A stretch of DNA of 64,000 nucleotides from positions 1 to 64,000 of the forward strand of contig JAHIND010000009.1 of the NCBI GenBank assembly GCA_018896025.1, read 5' to 3'. Positions 45,832 to 55,527 of this stretch are shown here, in pieces. Source of the stretch: Pseudomonadota bacterium. Lineage in GTDB: Bacteria; Desulfobacterota; Desulfarculia; Desulfarculales; Desulfarculaceae. The translations under genes were made by a program, and so were the position numbers. Position 1 is the stretch's first letter. Every line of letters begins with the position of its first letter. The notes under the pieces were generated by a model, which saw only the letters and a list, made by a program, of their open reading frames with translations, was not told the DNA's origin and did not search any database.

Positions 45832-47283
45832 TCAGTGGGCGGCGGCCTGGGGCAACAGCACCACCACCTTGGCCCCGCCTTCGGGGGTGTTGTCCAGCTC
45901 CACCATGCCCCGGTGGCTGGCCATGATATTGCTCACGATGGACAGGCCCAGGCCGGTGCCCTTTTCCTTGGTGGTGAAGAAGGGGTCCAACAGGCTGCCC
46001 TTGGCCTCGGGGTCGAAACCGGGCCCGGTGTCGCTGACCGCCACCTGCACGTAGCCCCGCTCGCCCCGCTCCACCTGTTCGGTGGACACGCCCATCACCC
46101 CGCCGTGCTCCATGGCCTGCAAGGCGTTGTTGAATATGTTGAGGAAGGCCCGGTAGAGCAGGTCCTTGTCACCCAGCACCAGGGCGGGCACCCGCGGGTA
46201 GCGGGTCTCGATGCGCACCCCCAGGCGATGGGCCTCCGGGGCCAGGAAGCGCAGGTTGCGCTCCAGCACCTCCTCTATCTTCAGGGCTTCCAGGCGCGGC
46301 TTCTGGGGACGGGCGAAATCCAGAAACTCGGTGACGATCTGGTTGAGGCGGCTGCTCTCTTCCACGATGACCCCGGCCAAGGGCTTGCTGCTCTCGTCCA
46401 CCCGGCTGCCCAGCAACTCGGCGGTGGAGCGCACGATGCCCAGGGGGTTTCGTATCTCGTGGGCCACGCCCGCCACCATGCGCCCCAGGGAGGCCAGGCG
46501 CTCGGCCTGGTTGAGCTGCTCCTCCAGGCGGGCCTGCAAGGCCGCGCGGCGGCCCATGATGCGCTGGCCCCGGATCACGATGGAGCGCAGGATCACGAAC
46601 AGCAGGGCCATCATCACCAGCATGGTGGCCAGGATCAAAAGCTGGTTGATCCACACCTCGCGGAATTCCTGGGACAGGTCCAGGGTGATCTCGAACAACG
46701 CCCGGGGCGGGCCCAACTCGGCGGTGCGGCGGCGCTCGTCGCGCAGGGGAATGAAGGTCTTGAGCACCCGGCGCTCCCCGCCCGCCTGAAAGAAGTTGGG
46801 CGGCGGCTCGATCACGCTCACCGGCTTGCCGGAGATTGCACCCTGAAAGGCCTGGCTCTCATCGCTCACCCGCCCTATGTATTCGGGCTGGGTGCTGTAG
46901 ATGATGTTGCCCTCCAGGTCCAGGATGTTGACCTTGAGCACGTGCAGGGAGTGGATGGTGTTTTTGACCACCGCGTCCAGCAGGGTGAACTGCTCGGGCT
47001 GGCCCACGTTGATGCCGCCGTGCTCGGTGATGGAAGGCACCACGAAGCGGGTCATCACCTGGTGGTTGAGGTTCTCGGCCAGCAGCAGGGCGTACTGCTC
47101 CCGCTTGCTGAGGAACAGCTCCGAGGCCCGGCGGCTTACCGCGGTGGAGATGAGCAGGCTGAACAACAGGATTATGATCAGGCTGGTCACCGAGAAATAC
47201 TTGACCAGCTTGAAAGGCTTGGCAGCCTCGCTTTGGCTGAACTCCCCCGGCGGGGGCAGCGTGGCGGCGGCGTCTTGGCTCAA
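45832..47283 (-). CDS. Membrane sensor histidine kinase of the NtrC-type pair
   Basis: A 483-residue kinase with two membrane spans (about 31-50 and 238-260) around a periplasmic sensor domain of about 185 residues. HisKA carries AGVAHEIRNPLGIVRSTAEL and HATPase ends KGTGLGLSIVSNIMASHRG. The TTG start at 47283 follows GGAG, and the gene begins 10 bp after pgi. It should phosphorylate the regulator encoded 22 bp downstream. The periplasmic domain is of the double-Cache or related type by length, ligand unknown. Confidence 0.92.
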   Translation of the reverse strand: MSQDAAATLPPPGEFSQSEAAKPFKLVKYFSVTSLIIILLFSLLISTAVSRRASELFLSKREQYALLLAENLNHQVMTRFVVPSITEHGGINVGQPEQFTLLDAVVKNTIHSLHVLKVNILDLEGNIIYSTQPEYIGRVSDESQAFQGAISGKPVSVIEPPPNFFQAGGERRVLKTFIPLRDERRRTAELGPPRALFEITLDLSQEFREVWINQLLILATMLVMMALLFVILRSIVIRGQRIMGRRAALQARLEEQLNQAERLASLGRMVAGVAHEIRNPLGIVRSTAELLGSRVDESSKPLAGVIVEESSRLNQIVTEFLDFARPQKPRLEALKIEEVLERNLRFLAPEAHRLGVRIETRYPRVPALVLGDKDLLYRAFLNIFNNALQAMEHGGVMGVSTEQVERGERGYVQVAVSDTGPGFDPEAKGSLLDPFFTTKEKGTGLGLSIVSNIMASHRGMVELDNTPEGGAKVVVLLPQAAAH

Positions 47284-47292
47284 GCCGTTCTC

Positions 47293-48693
47293 CTACACAA
47301 GGTACTGATCGCCCGCGTCCAGGGCCTGCATCTGCTTGGCTTCGGCCTCGAAACCCTTGCGTCCCATGAGGCCGTAGGAAAGTTTTTTGCTTAGCTCCAC
47401 CCCCGGCTGGTCCAGGGGATTGATGTTCAGCAGCCCGCCGGTCATCACCGTGGCCAGTTCCAACAGGTACAGCACCTCGCCCAGCACCTCGGGGCCGATG
47501 CCCGGCAGGCGCAGGCTGTAGCTGGGCCGTCCCTGGCTGGCCAGGGCGGCGGCGGTGGCTTGGGCCTCGGCCTGCACCAGCTCGGCCAGAGAGCGCCCGC
47601 CCAGATAGGACAAGGCGTCGATGCGCGGATAAAGGTCGGGTATGGAAAGGTCGCGGCCGTAGTTGCCCAGGGTGAGGAACATGATCAGCTTGTCCTGAGG
47701 CCCCTCCATGTAGAGCTGGAGCTGGCTGTGCTGGTCCGTGGCCCCAATGGCCGCCACCGGAGTCTGGCCCACGTTGACCTGGGAGCCGTCCAGGGCCTGG
47801 GCCTTGCCCAGGGACTCGGCCCAAAGCTGGGCGAACCATTGGGCCAGCCCGAACAGGTCGGTGGCGTAGGGCATCATCACTAGGACGTTGCGGCCCCGCT
47901 TATAAAAGCCCAGGTTCAGGGCGGCCAGCATGTAGGCCGGGTTCTTGGCCGTCTCCGGGCTTTTGCAGGCCTCGGCCATGGCCCCGGCCCCCGCCAGGAG
48001 CGCCTGGATGTCGTGACCGGCGCAGGCCAAGGGCAAAAGACCCACCGGGCTGAGCACCGAGTAGCGCCCGCCCACGTTGGGCGGCACGCTTAGGATGGGC
48101 ACCGGCTCATCCTTGGCGATGAGCCTGAGGTTGCCCTTTTCCGGGTCGGTGATGAACACCAGACGCCTGAGGGTCTCCTCCTTGCCCAGGCGGCGATCCA
48201 ACAGCTCCTTGACCACCAGGAACTGGCTCATGGTCTCGGCGGTGGAGCCGCTCTTGCTGATCACCGCGAAGGCGGTGCGCTCCAGGTCCACGCGGTCGAG
48301 CATGGCCCCGAAGAAGCGGGGGTCGCTGTTGTCGGCCACGAACAGGCGCATGCCGCCGGGTCCGGCGGGTTGGGCGTAGCGCAGGGCCCCCTTGAGGGCC
48401 ATGTCCACGGCGGTGGCCCCCAGGGCGCTGCCCCCGATTCCCAGGACCACCAGATCGTCGGCGATGGAGCTAAGCCGGGCGGCCTCCTCCAGTATGGTTT
48501 CGATCAGCTCCGGGGACTGAGCGGGCAGGTCCATGAATCCCAGCTCGCCGGCCTGGCGCTGCTCATTCAGCCGCAGGTGCACCTGGGCTACCTTGTCCGA
48601 AAGCTCGCCCAGTTCTTTGTCGGCAATACCCTGGGCTCCAATTACTTTACCGAGGCAATAGGCGTAATCGAGCTTCACCCCGCGCTTGGCCAT
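47293..48693 (-). CDS. pgi: Glucose-6-phosphate isomerase
   Basis: A 466-residue phosphoglucose isomerase of the shorter bacterial type, interconverting glucose 6-phosphate and fructose 6-phosphate. SIS domains are visible with VVLGIGGSALGATAVDMAL (first phosphate loop), FAVISKSGSTAETMSQ (second) and GRYSVLSPVGLLPLA. It precedes the two-component pair and may be co-transcribed with it. Firm family call. Confidence 0.93.
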   Translation of the reverse strand: MAKRGVKLDYAYCLGKVIGAQGIADKELGELSDKVAQVHLRLNEQRQAGELGFMDLPAQSPELIETILEEAARLSSIADDLVVLGIGGSALGATAVDMALKGALRYAQPAGPGGMRLFVADNSDPRFFGAMLDRVDLERTAFAVISKSGSTAETMSQFLVVKELLDRRLGKEETLRRLVFITDPEKGNLRLIAKDEPVPILSVPPNVGGRYSVLSPVGLLPLACAGHDIQALLAGAGAMAEACKSPETAKNPAYMLAALNLGFYKRGRNVLVMMPYATDLFGLAQWFAQLWAESLGKAQALDGSQVNVGQTPVAAIGATDQHSQLQLYMEGPQDKLIMFLTLGNYGRDLSIPDLYPRIDALSYLGGRSLAELVQAEAQATAAALASQGRPSYSLRLPGIGPEVLGEVLYLLELATVMTGGLLNINPLDQPGVELSKKLSYGLMGRKGFEAEAKQMQALDAGDQYLV

Positions 48694-48921
48694 AACCGCT
48701 TATCCTTTCGAGCTTGTTCCCGCCCATCCTCGGCGGCGAGTCTTGAGCTGTCTACAGCTGATTACTGGTCGTGTTGATTATACGTTGCCGGCCGGGCCCT
48801 CTCAAGGCTAAGGATGCCGTCAATAAATTTGACAAAAAATATCAAAAGAGTTATTAGAATGAGATTAAATTCATTTAACCTTGTCGGTGTAGGTGTAGTC
48901 AATCTTACCATGGAGGTAAGC

Positions 48922-49167
48922 GTGCGGGAGATGGTGGATCATCTAGCGGATCAGATATTGGATCTGGACGCCGACGAACTCAACGAACTTCTGCCCGAAA
49001 TGCAGCACCGCATGGAACACTGTGATAACTCTCAAGAATGGGAGCGTTCGGTTATCACTTTCTTCCTGATCAACGCGGTGCGCTTCAAGTGTTCCCTGGC
49101 CAGTAAGCATGCCCAGAAAAACTGTCCCCAGATCGAGGAACACCCCAAACTAAGGCTGGTCAAGTAG
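48922..49167 (+). CDS. Small hypothetical protein
   Basis: An 81-residue mostly helical protein without a recognised family (VREMVDHLADQILDLDADEL, later SVITFFLINAVRFKCSLASK). I place the start at GTG 48922 because GGAGGT ends five bases before it; longer frames from ATG 48910 or 48814 lack a good site. Its end overlaps the convergent rarA stop by eight bases. Small and acidic at the front, cationic at the end. Confidence 0.6.
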   Translation: MREMVDHLADQILDLDADELNELLPEMQHRMEHCDNSQEWERSVITFFLINAVRFKCSLASKHAQKNCPQIEEHPKLRLVK

Positions 49168-50521
49168 GCTGGTCTTTTTTCTTGTCCTGAGCCAGCCTGG
49201 CCTTGGCCTGTCTGAGCCTCTCCAGACGCTCTGCTAGAAATTTTTCCCTACCCCGTTGGCTGGGCCGGTAATAGCGCCGGCCCTTGAGGCGTTCGGGCAT
49301 GAACTCCTGGGCCACCACCGCGTCCTCGAAGTCGTGGGGGTACTGGTAGTCCTTGCCGTAGCCCAGGCCTTTCATCAGCTTGGTCGAAGGGTTGCGGATG
49401 TGCAGGGGCACCTCCAGGGGGCCCAACTCCTGGGCGTCCTTCTTGGCCGCCTGGAAGGCCATGTACACCGCGTTGGTCTTGGGGGCCAGGGCCAGATAGA
49501 CCACCGCCTGGGCTATGGGCAACTCCCCCTCGGGCGAACCCATCAGATCGTAGGCCCTGAGGGCGGCCATGACTTGGTTCAGGGCGTAGGGGTCGGCCAA
49601 CCCCACATCCTCGCAGGCGAAGTTGGTCATGCGCCGCAGGATGTAGTGGGGGTCCTCCCCGGCGGCCAGCATGCGCGAGAGCCAGTACAGGGCCGCGTCC
49701 GGGTCCGAGCCGCGCAGCGACTTGTGCAGGGCGCTGATGAGGTTGTAGTGCTCTTCCCCGGCCTTGTCATAGCGCAGGGCCTTTTTCCCCACCGCCTCCT
49801 CGGCCTGGGTCAGGTCGATGAGCCTGGCGCCGCCCTTGCCCAGGGGAGCTGCCGCCGCAGCCACCTCCAGAGCCACCAGCAAACGCCGGGCGTCGCCGAA
49901 TGCGGCGTTGACCAGGTGCTCGGCCGCCTCGGGGGTCAGCTCCACCCCCTGGCCGCCCAGGCCCCGCTCCGGGTCCCTGAGCGCCCGCTCCAGGATGGGC
50001 CGAAGCTCCTCCGGCCCCAGGGGATGCAGCACCATGACCCTGAGCCGCGACAGCAAGGCCGGGATGATCTCGAAGCTGGGGTTTTCGGTGGTGGCCCCCA
50101 GCAGGGTGATTACTCCGGACTCCACGTGGGGCAAAAAGGCATCCTGCTGGGCCTTGTTGAAACGGTGGATCTCGTCCACGAACAGCACGGTGCGCTGGCC
50201 GCTTTTGAGCATGGTCCGGGCCTCTCCCACCACCCGGCGCACCTCGGCCACCCCGGAGAGAACCGCCGAGAACTCCACGAAGCGGTAATCCCAGGAACGG
50301 GCCAATATGCGGGCCAGGGTGGTCTTGCCCGTGCCCGGCGGGCCCCAGAAAATCAACGAAGCCGAGCGCCCCGGTCCCATGAGCTTTTGCAAGGGCTTGC
50401 CCGGGCCCAAAAGATGCTCCTGGCCCGAGTACTCCTCCAGGCTCTTGGGGCGAATGCGCTCGGCCAGGGGCACGGCCATGGCCACGGCCTGGGCCTCCGG
50501 GGAATCGTCGAACAGGCTCAA
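49160..50521 (-). CDS. rarA: Replication-associated recombination protein A
   Basis: AAA+ ATPase of about 453 residues (RarA/MgsA/WRNIP1) that acts at stalled replication forks. Walker [21 protein letters not shown], Walker [21 protein letters not shown], sensor [18 protein letters not shown], and the C-terminal tetramerisation region with [21 protein letters not shown] choose a TTG at 50521 (LSLFDDSPE) because GAGGAGG lies just before it and it overlaps the previous stop (TTGA); an ATG at 50560 is in frame. Confidence 0.93.
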   Translation of the reverse strand: MSLFDDSPEAQAVAMAVPLAERIRPKSLEEYSGQEHLLGPGKPLQKLMGPGRSASLIFWGPPGTGKTTLARILARSWDYRFVEFSAVLSGVAEVRRVVGEARTMLKSGQRTVLFVDEIHRFNKAQQDAFLPHVESGVITLLGATTENPSFEIIPALLSRLRVMVLHPLGPEELRPILERALRDPERGLGGQGVELTPEAAEHLVNAAFGDARRLLVALEVAAAAAPLGKGGARLIDLTQAEEAVGKKALRYDKAGEEHYNLISALHKSLRGSDPDAALYWLSRMLAAGEDPHYILRRMTNFACEDVGLADPYALNQVMAALRAYDLMGSPEGELPIAQAVVYLALAPKTNAVYMAFQAAKKDAQELGPLEVPLHIRNPSTKLMKGLGYGKDYQYPHDFEDAVVAQEFMPERLKGRRYYRPSQRGREKFLAERLERLRQAKARLAQDKKKDQPT

Positions 50522-51447
50522 GACGCCCTCCTCGCGCCCCGGCCCAGGGCCCGCCGCCACCAGGGCACCTGGGGCTTGAGGAGCGCCTCGATCTGGTCCC
50601 AGGCCTGCTCGGCGGCCTTGGCCCCCTGCTCCATGATCCAGGCCGATCGACTGAAGTCAGCCCAGTGCACGTCTCCCAAAGCGGGGCGCAACACCACCTC
50701 GGCCAGGCCGCACAGCATCTCAGCCAGGTGATAGCCCTGAATCTCGGTGGCCCGCAGGTAATACTCCAGGGACTGGGTCGGGAGGTCCTGGGTGCCGACG
50801 TCGCGATCCACGTTGATCGCCAGCACCGGGCAGGGAGCCAGGCGGCGGGCGATGGGGGTGGGCACCAGGCAGGAGGCCCCGCCGTCCACCAGATGGCGTC
50901 CGTCTATCCGCACCGGAGCGGCCACGCCGGGCACCGAGCAGCTTGCCCGCACCGCCTTGCGCATGTCGCCCTTATTGAGCACCACCACCTCGCCGCTCTT
51001 TATGTCCGTGGTCACGGCGGCAAAGGGGATGTAGGTGTCTTCCAGGCGGACCATGGGCAGGAAGAAGTCCACCATTTCCCGAAAAAACTCGCCGCCCAGC
51101 AGGGAGTTGTCCAGAAAAAACGACTTTACCAAAAGTCCTTGGCAATACAGGCGGGCCAACTTGTCGGTCAGGCCCAGGCAGGCCTCGTCCGTGCCGCCGC
51201 GCATGGCCTTGAGGCGGGGGTGCCGGGCCAGGGGGCTGGCCGCGAATTCCATGACCCGCTGGCGCATCTCCTCGTAGGTGAAGCCCAGAGCATAGCCCGC
51301 CCCGGCCACCGCGCCGGAACTGGTGCCCACCACGCCCCGGATGGGAACCCCCCGATCTTGTAGGACATGGAACACCCCCACGTGGGCGAAACCCCGCGCC
51401 CCGCCGCCCCCCAGGGCCAAGGTGAAACCTATGTCCGAGTTTTTCAT
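50518..51447 (-). CDS. Patatin-like phospholipase (RssA type)
   Basis: A 309-residue patatin-family serine lipase. Oxyanion loop [15 protein letters not shown], nucleophile GTSSGAVAG (GxSxG) and catalytic Asp in [11 protein letters not shown] (DGG) are all present. It would act on phospholipids in the cytoplasm. The ATG at 51447 starts the conserved fold directly; an in-frame ATG at 51510 would add 21 residues. rarA starts within its stop codon, so the two are coupled. Confidence 0.9.
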   Translation of the reverse strand: MKNSDIGFTLALGGGGARGFAHVGVFHVLQDRGVPIRGVVGTSSGAVAGAGYALGFTYEEMRQRVMEFAASPLARHPRLKAMRGGTDEACLGLTDKLARLYCQGLLVKSFFLDNSLLGGEFFREMVDFFLPMVRLEDTYIPFAAVTTDIKSGEVVVLNKGDMRKAVRASCSVPGVAAPVRIDGRHLVDGGASCLVPTPIARRLAPCPVLAINVDRDVGTQDLPTQSLEYYLRATEIQGYHLAEMLCGLAEVVLRPALGDVHWADFSRSAWIMEQGAKAAEQAWDQIEALLKPQVPWWRRALGRGARRAS

Positions 51448-51576
51448 AAAAAAATGATACACCTCAATTAATCGCTTTACAGCTTGTAACTGTATGGCTA
51501 TATTTACCAACTGCTTCTACTGTGAAGCGGCAGACAGCTAAGATGTCAAACTATGCTATAGAGGGTGGTGATTACT

Positions 51577-51783
51577 GTGCAAGTCCATGTAGTGGACAAC
51601 AATGTCGAGAAGGCCATCAAGGTTCTCAAGCGCAAGCTTACCAAGGAGGGCGTTTTCCGCCAGCTCAAGGAAAAACGTTGGCATGAAAAGCCCTCGGATA
51701 TGCGCCGGCGCAAAGAGCGTCAAGCGCGCCGTCGCCTGCGCCGCCAGATGGCCAGGGCTCGGGCCCGCACCCCGCGCGCCTAA
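51577..51783 (+). CDS. rpsU: 30S ribosomal protein S21
   Basis: A 68-residue small-subunit protein, strongly basic. The opening MQVHVVDNNVEKAIKVLKRK and the Arg-rich end RRRLRRQMARARARTPRA are typical. GTG 51577 is preceded by GAGGGTGG; further in-frame GTG codons at 51565 and 51568 are possible. A strong terminator follows, so it is probably transcribed alone. Confidence 0.93.
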   Translation: MQVHVVDNNVEKAIKVLKRKLTKEGVFRQLKEKRWHEKPSDMRRRKERQARRRLRRQMARARARTPRA

Positions 51784-51804
51784 AAGCCAGCTCGAATACG
51801 ATTC

Positions 51805-51833
51805 AGCGGCCGCTCCCGCTTGGGGCGGCCGCT
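51805..51833 (+). terminator. Terminator after rpsU
   Basis: AGCGGCCGC (51805-51813) and GCGGCCGCT (51825-51833) with CCC/GGG inside, a very GC-rich hairpin 22 bp past the stop. The T-run is weak (TTCGTC). Confidence 0.65.
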
Positions 51834-51911
51834 TCGTCATGTCCCAATACTGGCGATTCGGTACTGATGGCTCCATACTATCTGTGAACCCACACGGAAA
51901 GTGGAGCGGGC

Positions 51912-52298
51912 ATGAAATCAAATAGGTACCTGACCGGCTGGAAAATGCTGGCTGAAATCGACGGCGAGCAGGGAGAAAAAGTCGTTGAGGCCCTCAAAGA
52001 CATTTCTCCCGATTTTGCGGACCTGTTGATCGAATTTCCCTTCGGCGATGTCTATTCCCGGCCGGGTCTGGATCTAAAATCCCGCGAGATAGCCACGGTG
52101 GCGGCCTTGACCGCCATGGGCACGGCCGCGCCGCAGCTGAAAGTGCACATCCACGGCGCGCTCAACGTTGGCTGCACCCACCAAGAGATCATCGAAATCA
52201 TGATTCAGATGGCAATTTACGCGGGATTCCCCGCCGCCTTGAACGGCCTGTTCGCGGCCAAGGAGGTCTTTGACCAACGGGACGGCCAAGCGAACTGA
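51912..52298 (+). CDS. Carboxymuconolactone decarboxylase-family protein
   Basis: A 128-residue helical protein of the CMD/AhpD fold (SREIATVAALTAMGTAAPQL, then VHIHGALNVGCTHQEIIEIM). There is only one Cys, so the CxxC peroxidase site of AhpD is absent and it is closer to the decarboxylase-like branch. Substrate unknown. It is plus-strand and ends about 30 bp before the convergent LysE gene. Confidence 0.88.
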   Translation: MKSNRYLTGWKMLAEIDGEQGEKVVEALKDISPDFADLLIEFPFGDVYSRPGLDLKSREIATVAALTAMGTAAPQLKVHIHGALNVGCTHQEIIEIMIQMAIYAGFPAALNGLFAAKEVFDQRDGQAN

Positions 52299-52325
52299 CC
52301 CAGGCGCCACGGGCCGGCTCATCCT

Positions 52326-52994
52326 TTAAGCAGCGCCCAACTGCTCCCAAGCAAACCAGGCAAAATACGCCGCGAAAAGAACCAGAAATCCGGCGCAGCA
52401 CCCCACCAGCCACCGGTAGACGGTGTCGTTTATGAAGCGCCGCCCCTTGGCTACCACCAGGGCCACGAACCAGAACCAAGCCAGATCAGAGCTGATGTGC
52501 CCCACGTAGAACACGCCCAGGCCCCACCAGCCCAGGGGAGTCTCCAGGGCCATGGTGGTCAGGGATAGCCCCACCGTGGCCCACCACAGAGACCAGTAGG
52601 GGTTGGCCAGGCTTAAGAGGAATCCGTCGCGCACCGGGCCCGAGGCCCGCACGGCCCCCGGCTCCACGGCCAAGGTTATGCTGGGCAGGGAGCGGAACAT
52701 GCCCCAGGCCAGCCACACCAGGATCAGCGCCCCCGCCCCACCGATTACTCCGGCCACCGAGGCGCGGGTGAGCAGCGGCCCCAGGCCCAGCACCAGGGCG
52801 ATGAGCAGGGCCGCCTCCAAAATGGCGTGGCCCAATACCATCAGGGGACCGGCCGACGCGCCCTGGCGGGCGGCGTGGCTCACCGTGGCCGCCAGCACCG
52901 GACCGGGCATCACCGCGCCGGACAGGCCGATGACGAATGATGTGAACAGGAGTCCCCAGACACCGAGGGTGCCGGGATCGGGCAAAACGGTCAT
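52326..52994 (-). CDS. LysE/RhtB-family exporter
   Basis: Inner membrane exporter of 222 residues with about six spans. The opening LLFTSFVIGLSGAVMPGPVLAATV matches the LysE signature (GxxxPGP), and NPYWSLWWATVGL in the middle is also typical. These carriers export amino acids or related compounds. The gene begins 9 bp after the stop of the small zinc-ribbon gene. Confidence 0.88.
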   Translation of the reverse strand: MTVLPDPGTLGVWGLLFTSFVIGLSGAVMPGPVLAATVSHAARQGASAGPLMVLGHAILEAALLIALVLGLGPLLTRASVAGVIGGAGALILVWLAWGMFRSLPSITLAVEPGAVRASGPVRDGFLLSLANPYWSLWWATVGLSLTTMALETPLGWWGLGVFYVGHISSDLAWFWFVALVVAKGRRFINDTVYRWLVGCCAGFLVLFAAYFAWFAWEQLGAA

Positions 52995-53003
52995 GAGATT
53001 AAC

Positions 53004-53213
53004 CTAGAAGTACTTGCACCCAGGCAAATGGAACTTGGCGTAGCCGATTATGGGGCAGTCGCAATCGGGCATGGCCGGGGTGCAGTCCTTCCACTGGGTT
53101 TGGCACTGGCCACCATCCTGGCTCTGGCGGCACATGGGGCACGGCCCCTCCTCTTCCACCGGCTGCCCGCAGTGGGGGCAGTGGTGGGTGAATATGCCTA
53201 TGGGGCCGGTCAT
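53004..53213 (-). CDS. Small cysteine-rich zinc-ribbon protein
   Basis: A 69-residue protein with eight cysteines: HCPHCGQPVEEEGPCPMC gives two CxxC knuckles, and further Cys lie in DCTPAMPDCDCP and GCKYF. It probably binds one or two zinc ions. It sits between the M18 peptidase (stop overlap ATGA at 53210-53213) and the exporter, so all three are likely one transcript. Function unknown. Confidence 0.7.
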   Translation of the reverse strand: MTGPIGIFTHHCPHCGQPVEEEGPCPMCRQSQDGGQCQTQWKDCTPAMPDCDCPIIGYAKFHLPGCKYF

Positions 53214-54658
53214 GGCATGCGCCCCGCGCGGCAGGTCATCACCGGGGCCTCGTAAAAGGCCTGGTAGGCCATGAGCGAGCTGTAGATGTCGGCCTTGGCG
53301 CTGATCTCAAAGGGCGAGTGCATGGCCAGCATGGCCGGGCCCACGTCGATGATGTCCATGCCGTAGACGGCCATGTGCTTGGCGATGGTGCCGCCGCCGC
53401 CCTCGTCGATCTTACCCATGCCCGCCGCCTGCCACACCACGCCGGCGTCGTCCCACACCTTGCGCAGCCAGGCCACGTACTCCGCGTCCGCGTCGCTGGC
53501 CCCGTACTTGCCGCCGTGGCCGGTGTACTTGGTCAGGCACACCCCGTAGCCGATGAAAGCGGCGTTGCGCTTCTCGTGCACCTCGGGGTAGTCGGGGTCA
53601 AAGGCCGCGTTCACGTCGGCGCTGAGCATCTGGCTCTCGGCCAGGGAGCCCATGACCTGGCGGTAGGAGGCGCTTTCCCCGGCGGCCTCAAGCAGGGAGG
53701 CGGCCAGGTGCTCCAAAAAGCGGCTCTGGGCTCCGGTGGCGCCCTCGGAGCCGATCTCTTCCTTGTCCAGGAACACCGCCACCGAGGTGATGGCCGGGTT
53801 CTTGACCGCCAAAATGGCTTCCAGAGCGGCAAAGGCGCTGGAGCGGTCGTCCTGTCCGTAAGCCCCCACCAGGCCCCGGTCCAGGCCCACGTCCCTGGCC
53901 TTGCCCGCGGGCACCAGCTCCAGCTCGGCGCTGATCAGGTCGGCCTCGGTGATGCCGTAGCGATCATTCAAAAGCTTCAAGATGGCCAGCTTGGCCTTGT
54001 CCTTGCCGCCCTCGGCGTCCAGGGGGGTGGAGCCGATGAGCAGGTTCATGCGCTCGGCCTCCACCGCGTCGGCCAGCTTTTTCTGCTCCTGGCCCCGGCG
54101 GCTGAGGTGGGGCAAAAGGTCCAGCACGGTGAACACCGGATCGTCCGGCTCGTCGCCCAGGTGGATCTCCACGCTTTTGCCGCCGCTGGTGCACACTACG
54201 CCATGGATGGCCAGGGGGCGGGCCAGCCATTGGTATTTCTTGATGCCCCCGTAGTAGTGGGTCTTGAGGAAAACCATCTCCTGGTCTTCGTACAACGGCT
54301 GCATCTTCAGGTCCAGGCGAGGGGCGTCGATGTGGGCCCCCAGCAGGCGCATGCCCTGGGCCGGGGAATTTTTGCCCAAAACCGCCAGAGCCACCACCTT
54401 GCCCTTGTAGTCGAAGTACAGGCGCTTGGCCTTGGTGCCATGCTTGAAGGGCTTGAAGCCCTTGGCCTTGGCCCTGGCGATGATGGTGTCCACGGCCATG
54501 CGCTCGGTCTTGGCCTGGTCCAGGAACTCCTTGTAGCTCTCGCCCAACTCCATGATCTGCTTGCGCTGGGCCGGTTTGGCTTGGTCCCACACGCTTTTCT
54601 TGGTGATGGTGAGCTTTTCGCTCAGGTCCTTGAATTGTTTCTTGCTCAGCTTGGCCAT
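53210..54658 (-). CDS. M18-family aminopeptidase
   Basis: A 482-residue metallo-aminopeptidase of the M18 family. LLGAHIDAPRLDLK holds a zinc His and Asp, FLDKEEIGSEGATGAQS the catalytic and ligand Glu residues, and the C-terminal AMHSPFEISAKADIY the last His. It removes N-terminal residues from peptides in the cytoplasm, usually as a tetrahedral dodecamer. It starts a small operon with the zinc-ribbon and exporter genes. Confidence 0.92.
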   Translation of the reverse strand: MAKLSKKQFKDLSEKLTITKKSVWDQAKPAQRKQIMELGESYKEFLDQAKTERMAVDTIIARAKAKGFKPFKHGTKAKRLYFDYKGKVVALAVLGKNSPAQGMRLLGAHIDAPRLDLKMQPLYEDQEMVFLKTHYYGGIKKYQWLARPLAIHGVVCTSGGKSVEIHLGDEPDDPVFTVLDLLPHLSRRGQEQKKLADAVEAERMNLLIGSTPLDAEGGKDKAKLAILKLLNDRYGITEADLISAELELVPAGKARDVGLDRGLVGAYGQDDRSSAFAALEAILAVKNPAITSVAVFLDKEEIGSEGATGAQSRFLEHLAASLLEAAGESASYRQVMGSLAESQMLSADVNAAFDPDYPEVHEKRNAAFIGYGVCLTKYTGHGGKYGASDADAEYVAWLRKVWDDAGVVWQAAGMGKIDEGGGGTIAKHMAVYGMDIIDVGPAMLAMHSPFEISAKADIYSSLMAYQAFYEAPVMTCRAGRMP

Positions 54659-54766
54659 GACCGCTCCAGCCGGATTTGCATAATTTTGGTTTCAACCGGC
54701 AGGGCTTTCGGGCCACTCCCCGGCCGAGTGCTTAATTCTAATGTGCCGGACGCCCGGCGTAAACCG

Positions 54767-55525
54767 TTAAGCCCCTGCCCCGTTTGCCTGGGGCTTGCGG
54801 GCCAGGAGAAAAAACTCCTGGTTGCCCTTGGGGCCCAGGATGGGACTGGCCGCGCTGCCCAGGACCTCCAGGCCCAGCCCTCCCAGGCAATCGGCCACCT
54901 TGTCCACCGCCGCCTGGCGCAATGCCGGGTCGCGCACCACACCGCCGGGTCCCACCGCCTCGCGGCCCGCCTCGAACTGGGGCTTGACCATGGGCAGCAG
55001 GTGGCCGCCTGTCTCCAGGCGGGCAACCAGGGGAGGTAAAACTAAAGTAAGGCTTATAAAGGAAACGTCCACCACGATGAGGCCGAATGGTCCGGGAGCC
55101 ATTTCCGGCGGCAGGTTGCGGGCGTTGGTGCGCTCGAACAGGGTGACGCGCGGGTCTTGCCGCAATTTCCAGGCCAGTTGGCCGTAGCCCACGTCCACGC
55201 AGGTCACCGCCTCGGCCCCCCGTTGCAGCAGGCAGTCGGTAAAGCCACCGGTGCTGGCTCCCACGTCCAAGCAGGTGAGTCCGTCCACCGCCAAGCCGAA
55301 GTGGTCCAAAGCCCCGGCCAACTTGACTCCGCCCCGGGAGACGTAGGGATGCTCCGGGCCGTCCACTTCCACTTGAGCTTGTTGGGGGATCAGTTGGCCC
55401 GCCTTGGCCGCCGGGTTGCCGTCCACCTTGACCAGACCGGCCAGGATCATGGCCTGGGCCTTGGCCCGGCTGGGAGCCAGGCCCCGAGCAACCAATTCCA
55501 GGTCCAGCCGTTGGCCTTTGGGCAT
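54767..55525 (-). CDS. tlyA: TlyA-type rRNA 2'-O-methyltransferase
   Basis: A 252-residue protein with an N-terminal S4 RNA-binding domain (RLDLELVARGLAPSRAKAQA) and a methyltransferase of the FtsJ type with CLDVGASTGGFTDCLL and IVVDVSFISLTLVLPPLV. Homologues methylate ribose positions in 16S and 23S rRNA, and some are called hemolysin A for historical reasons. ATG 55525 lies two bases after the dxs stop, so the two genes are coupled; the longer upstream frame overlaps dxs and is not real. Confidence 0.92.
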   Translation of the reverse strand: MPKGQRLDLELVARGLAPSRAKAQAMILAGLVKVDGNPAAKAGQLIPQQAQVEVDGPEHPYVSRGGVKLAGALDHFGLAVDGLTCLDVGASTGGFTDCLLQRGAEAVTCVDVGYGQLAWKLRQDPRVTLFERTNARNLPPEMAPGPFGLIVVDVSFISLTLVLPPLVARLETGGHLLPMVKPQFEAGREAVGPGGVVRDPALRQAAVDKVADCLGGLGLEVLGSAASPILGPKGNQEFFLLARKPQANGAGA

Positions 55526-55527
55526 CC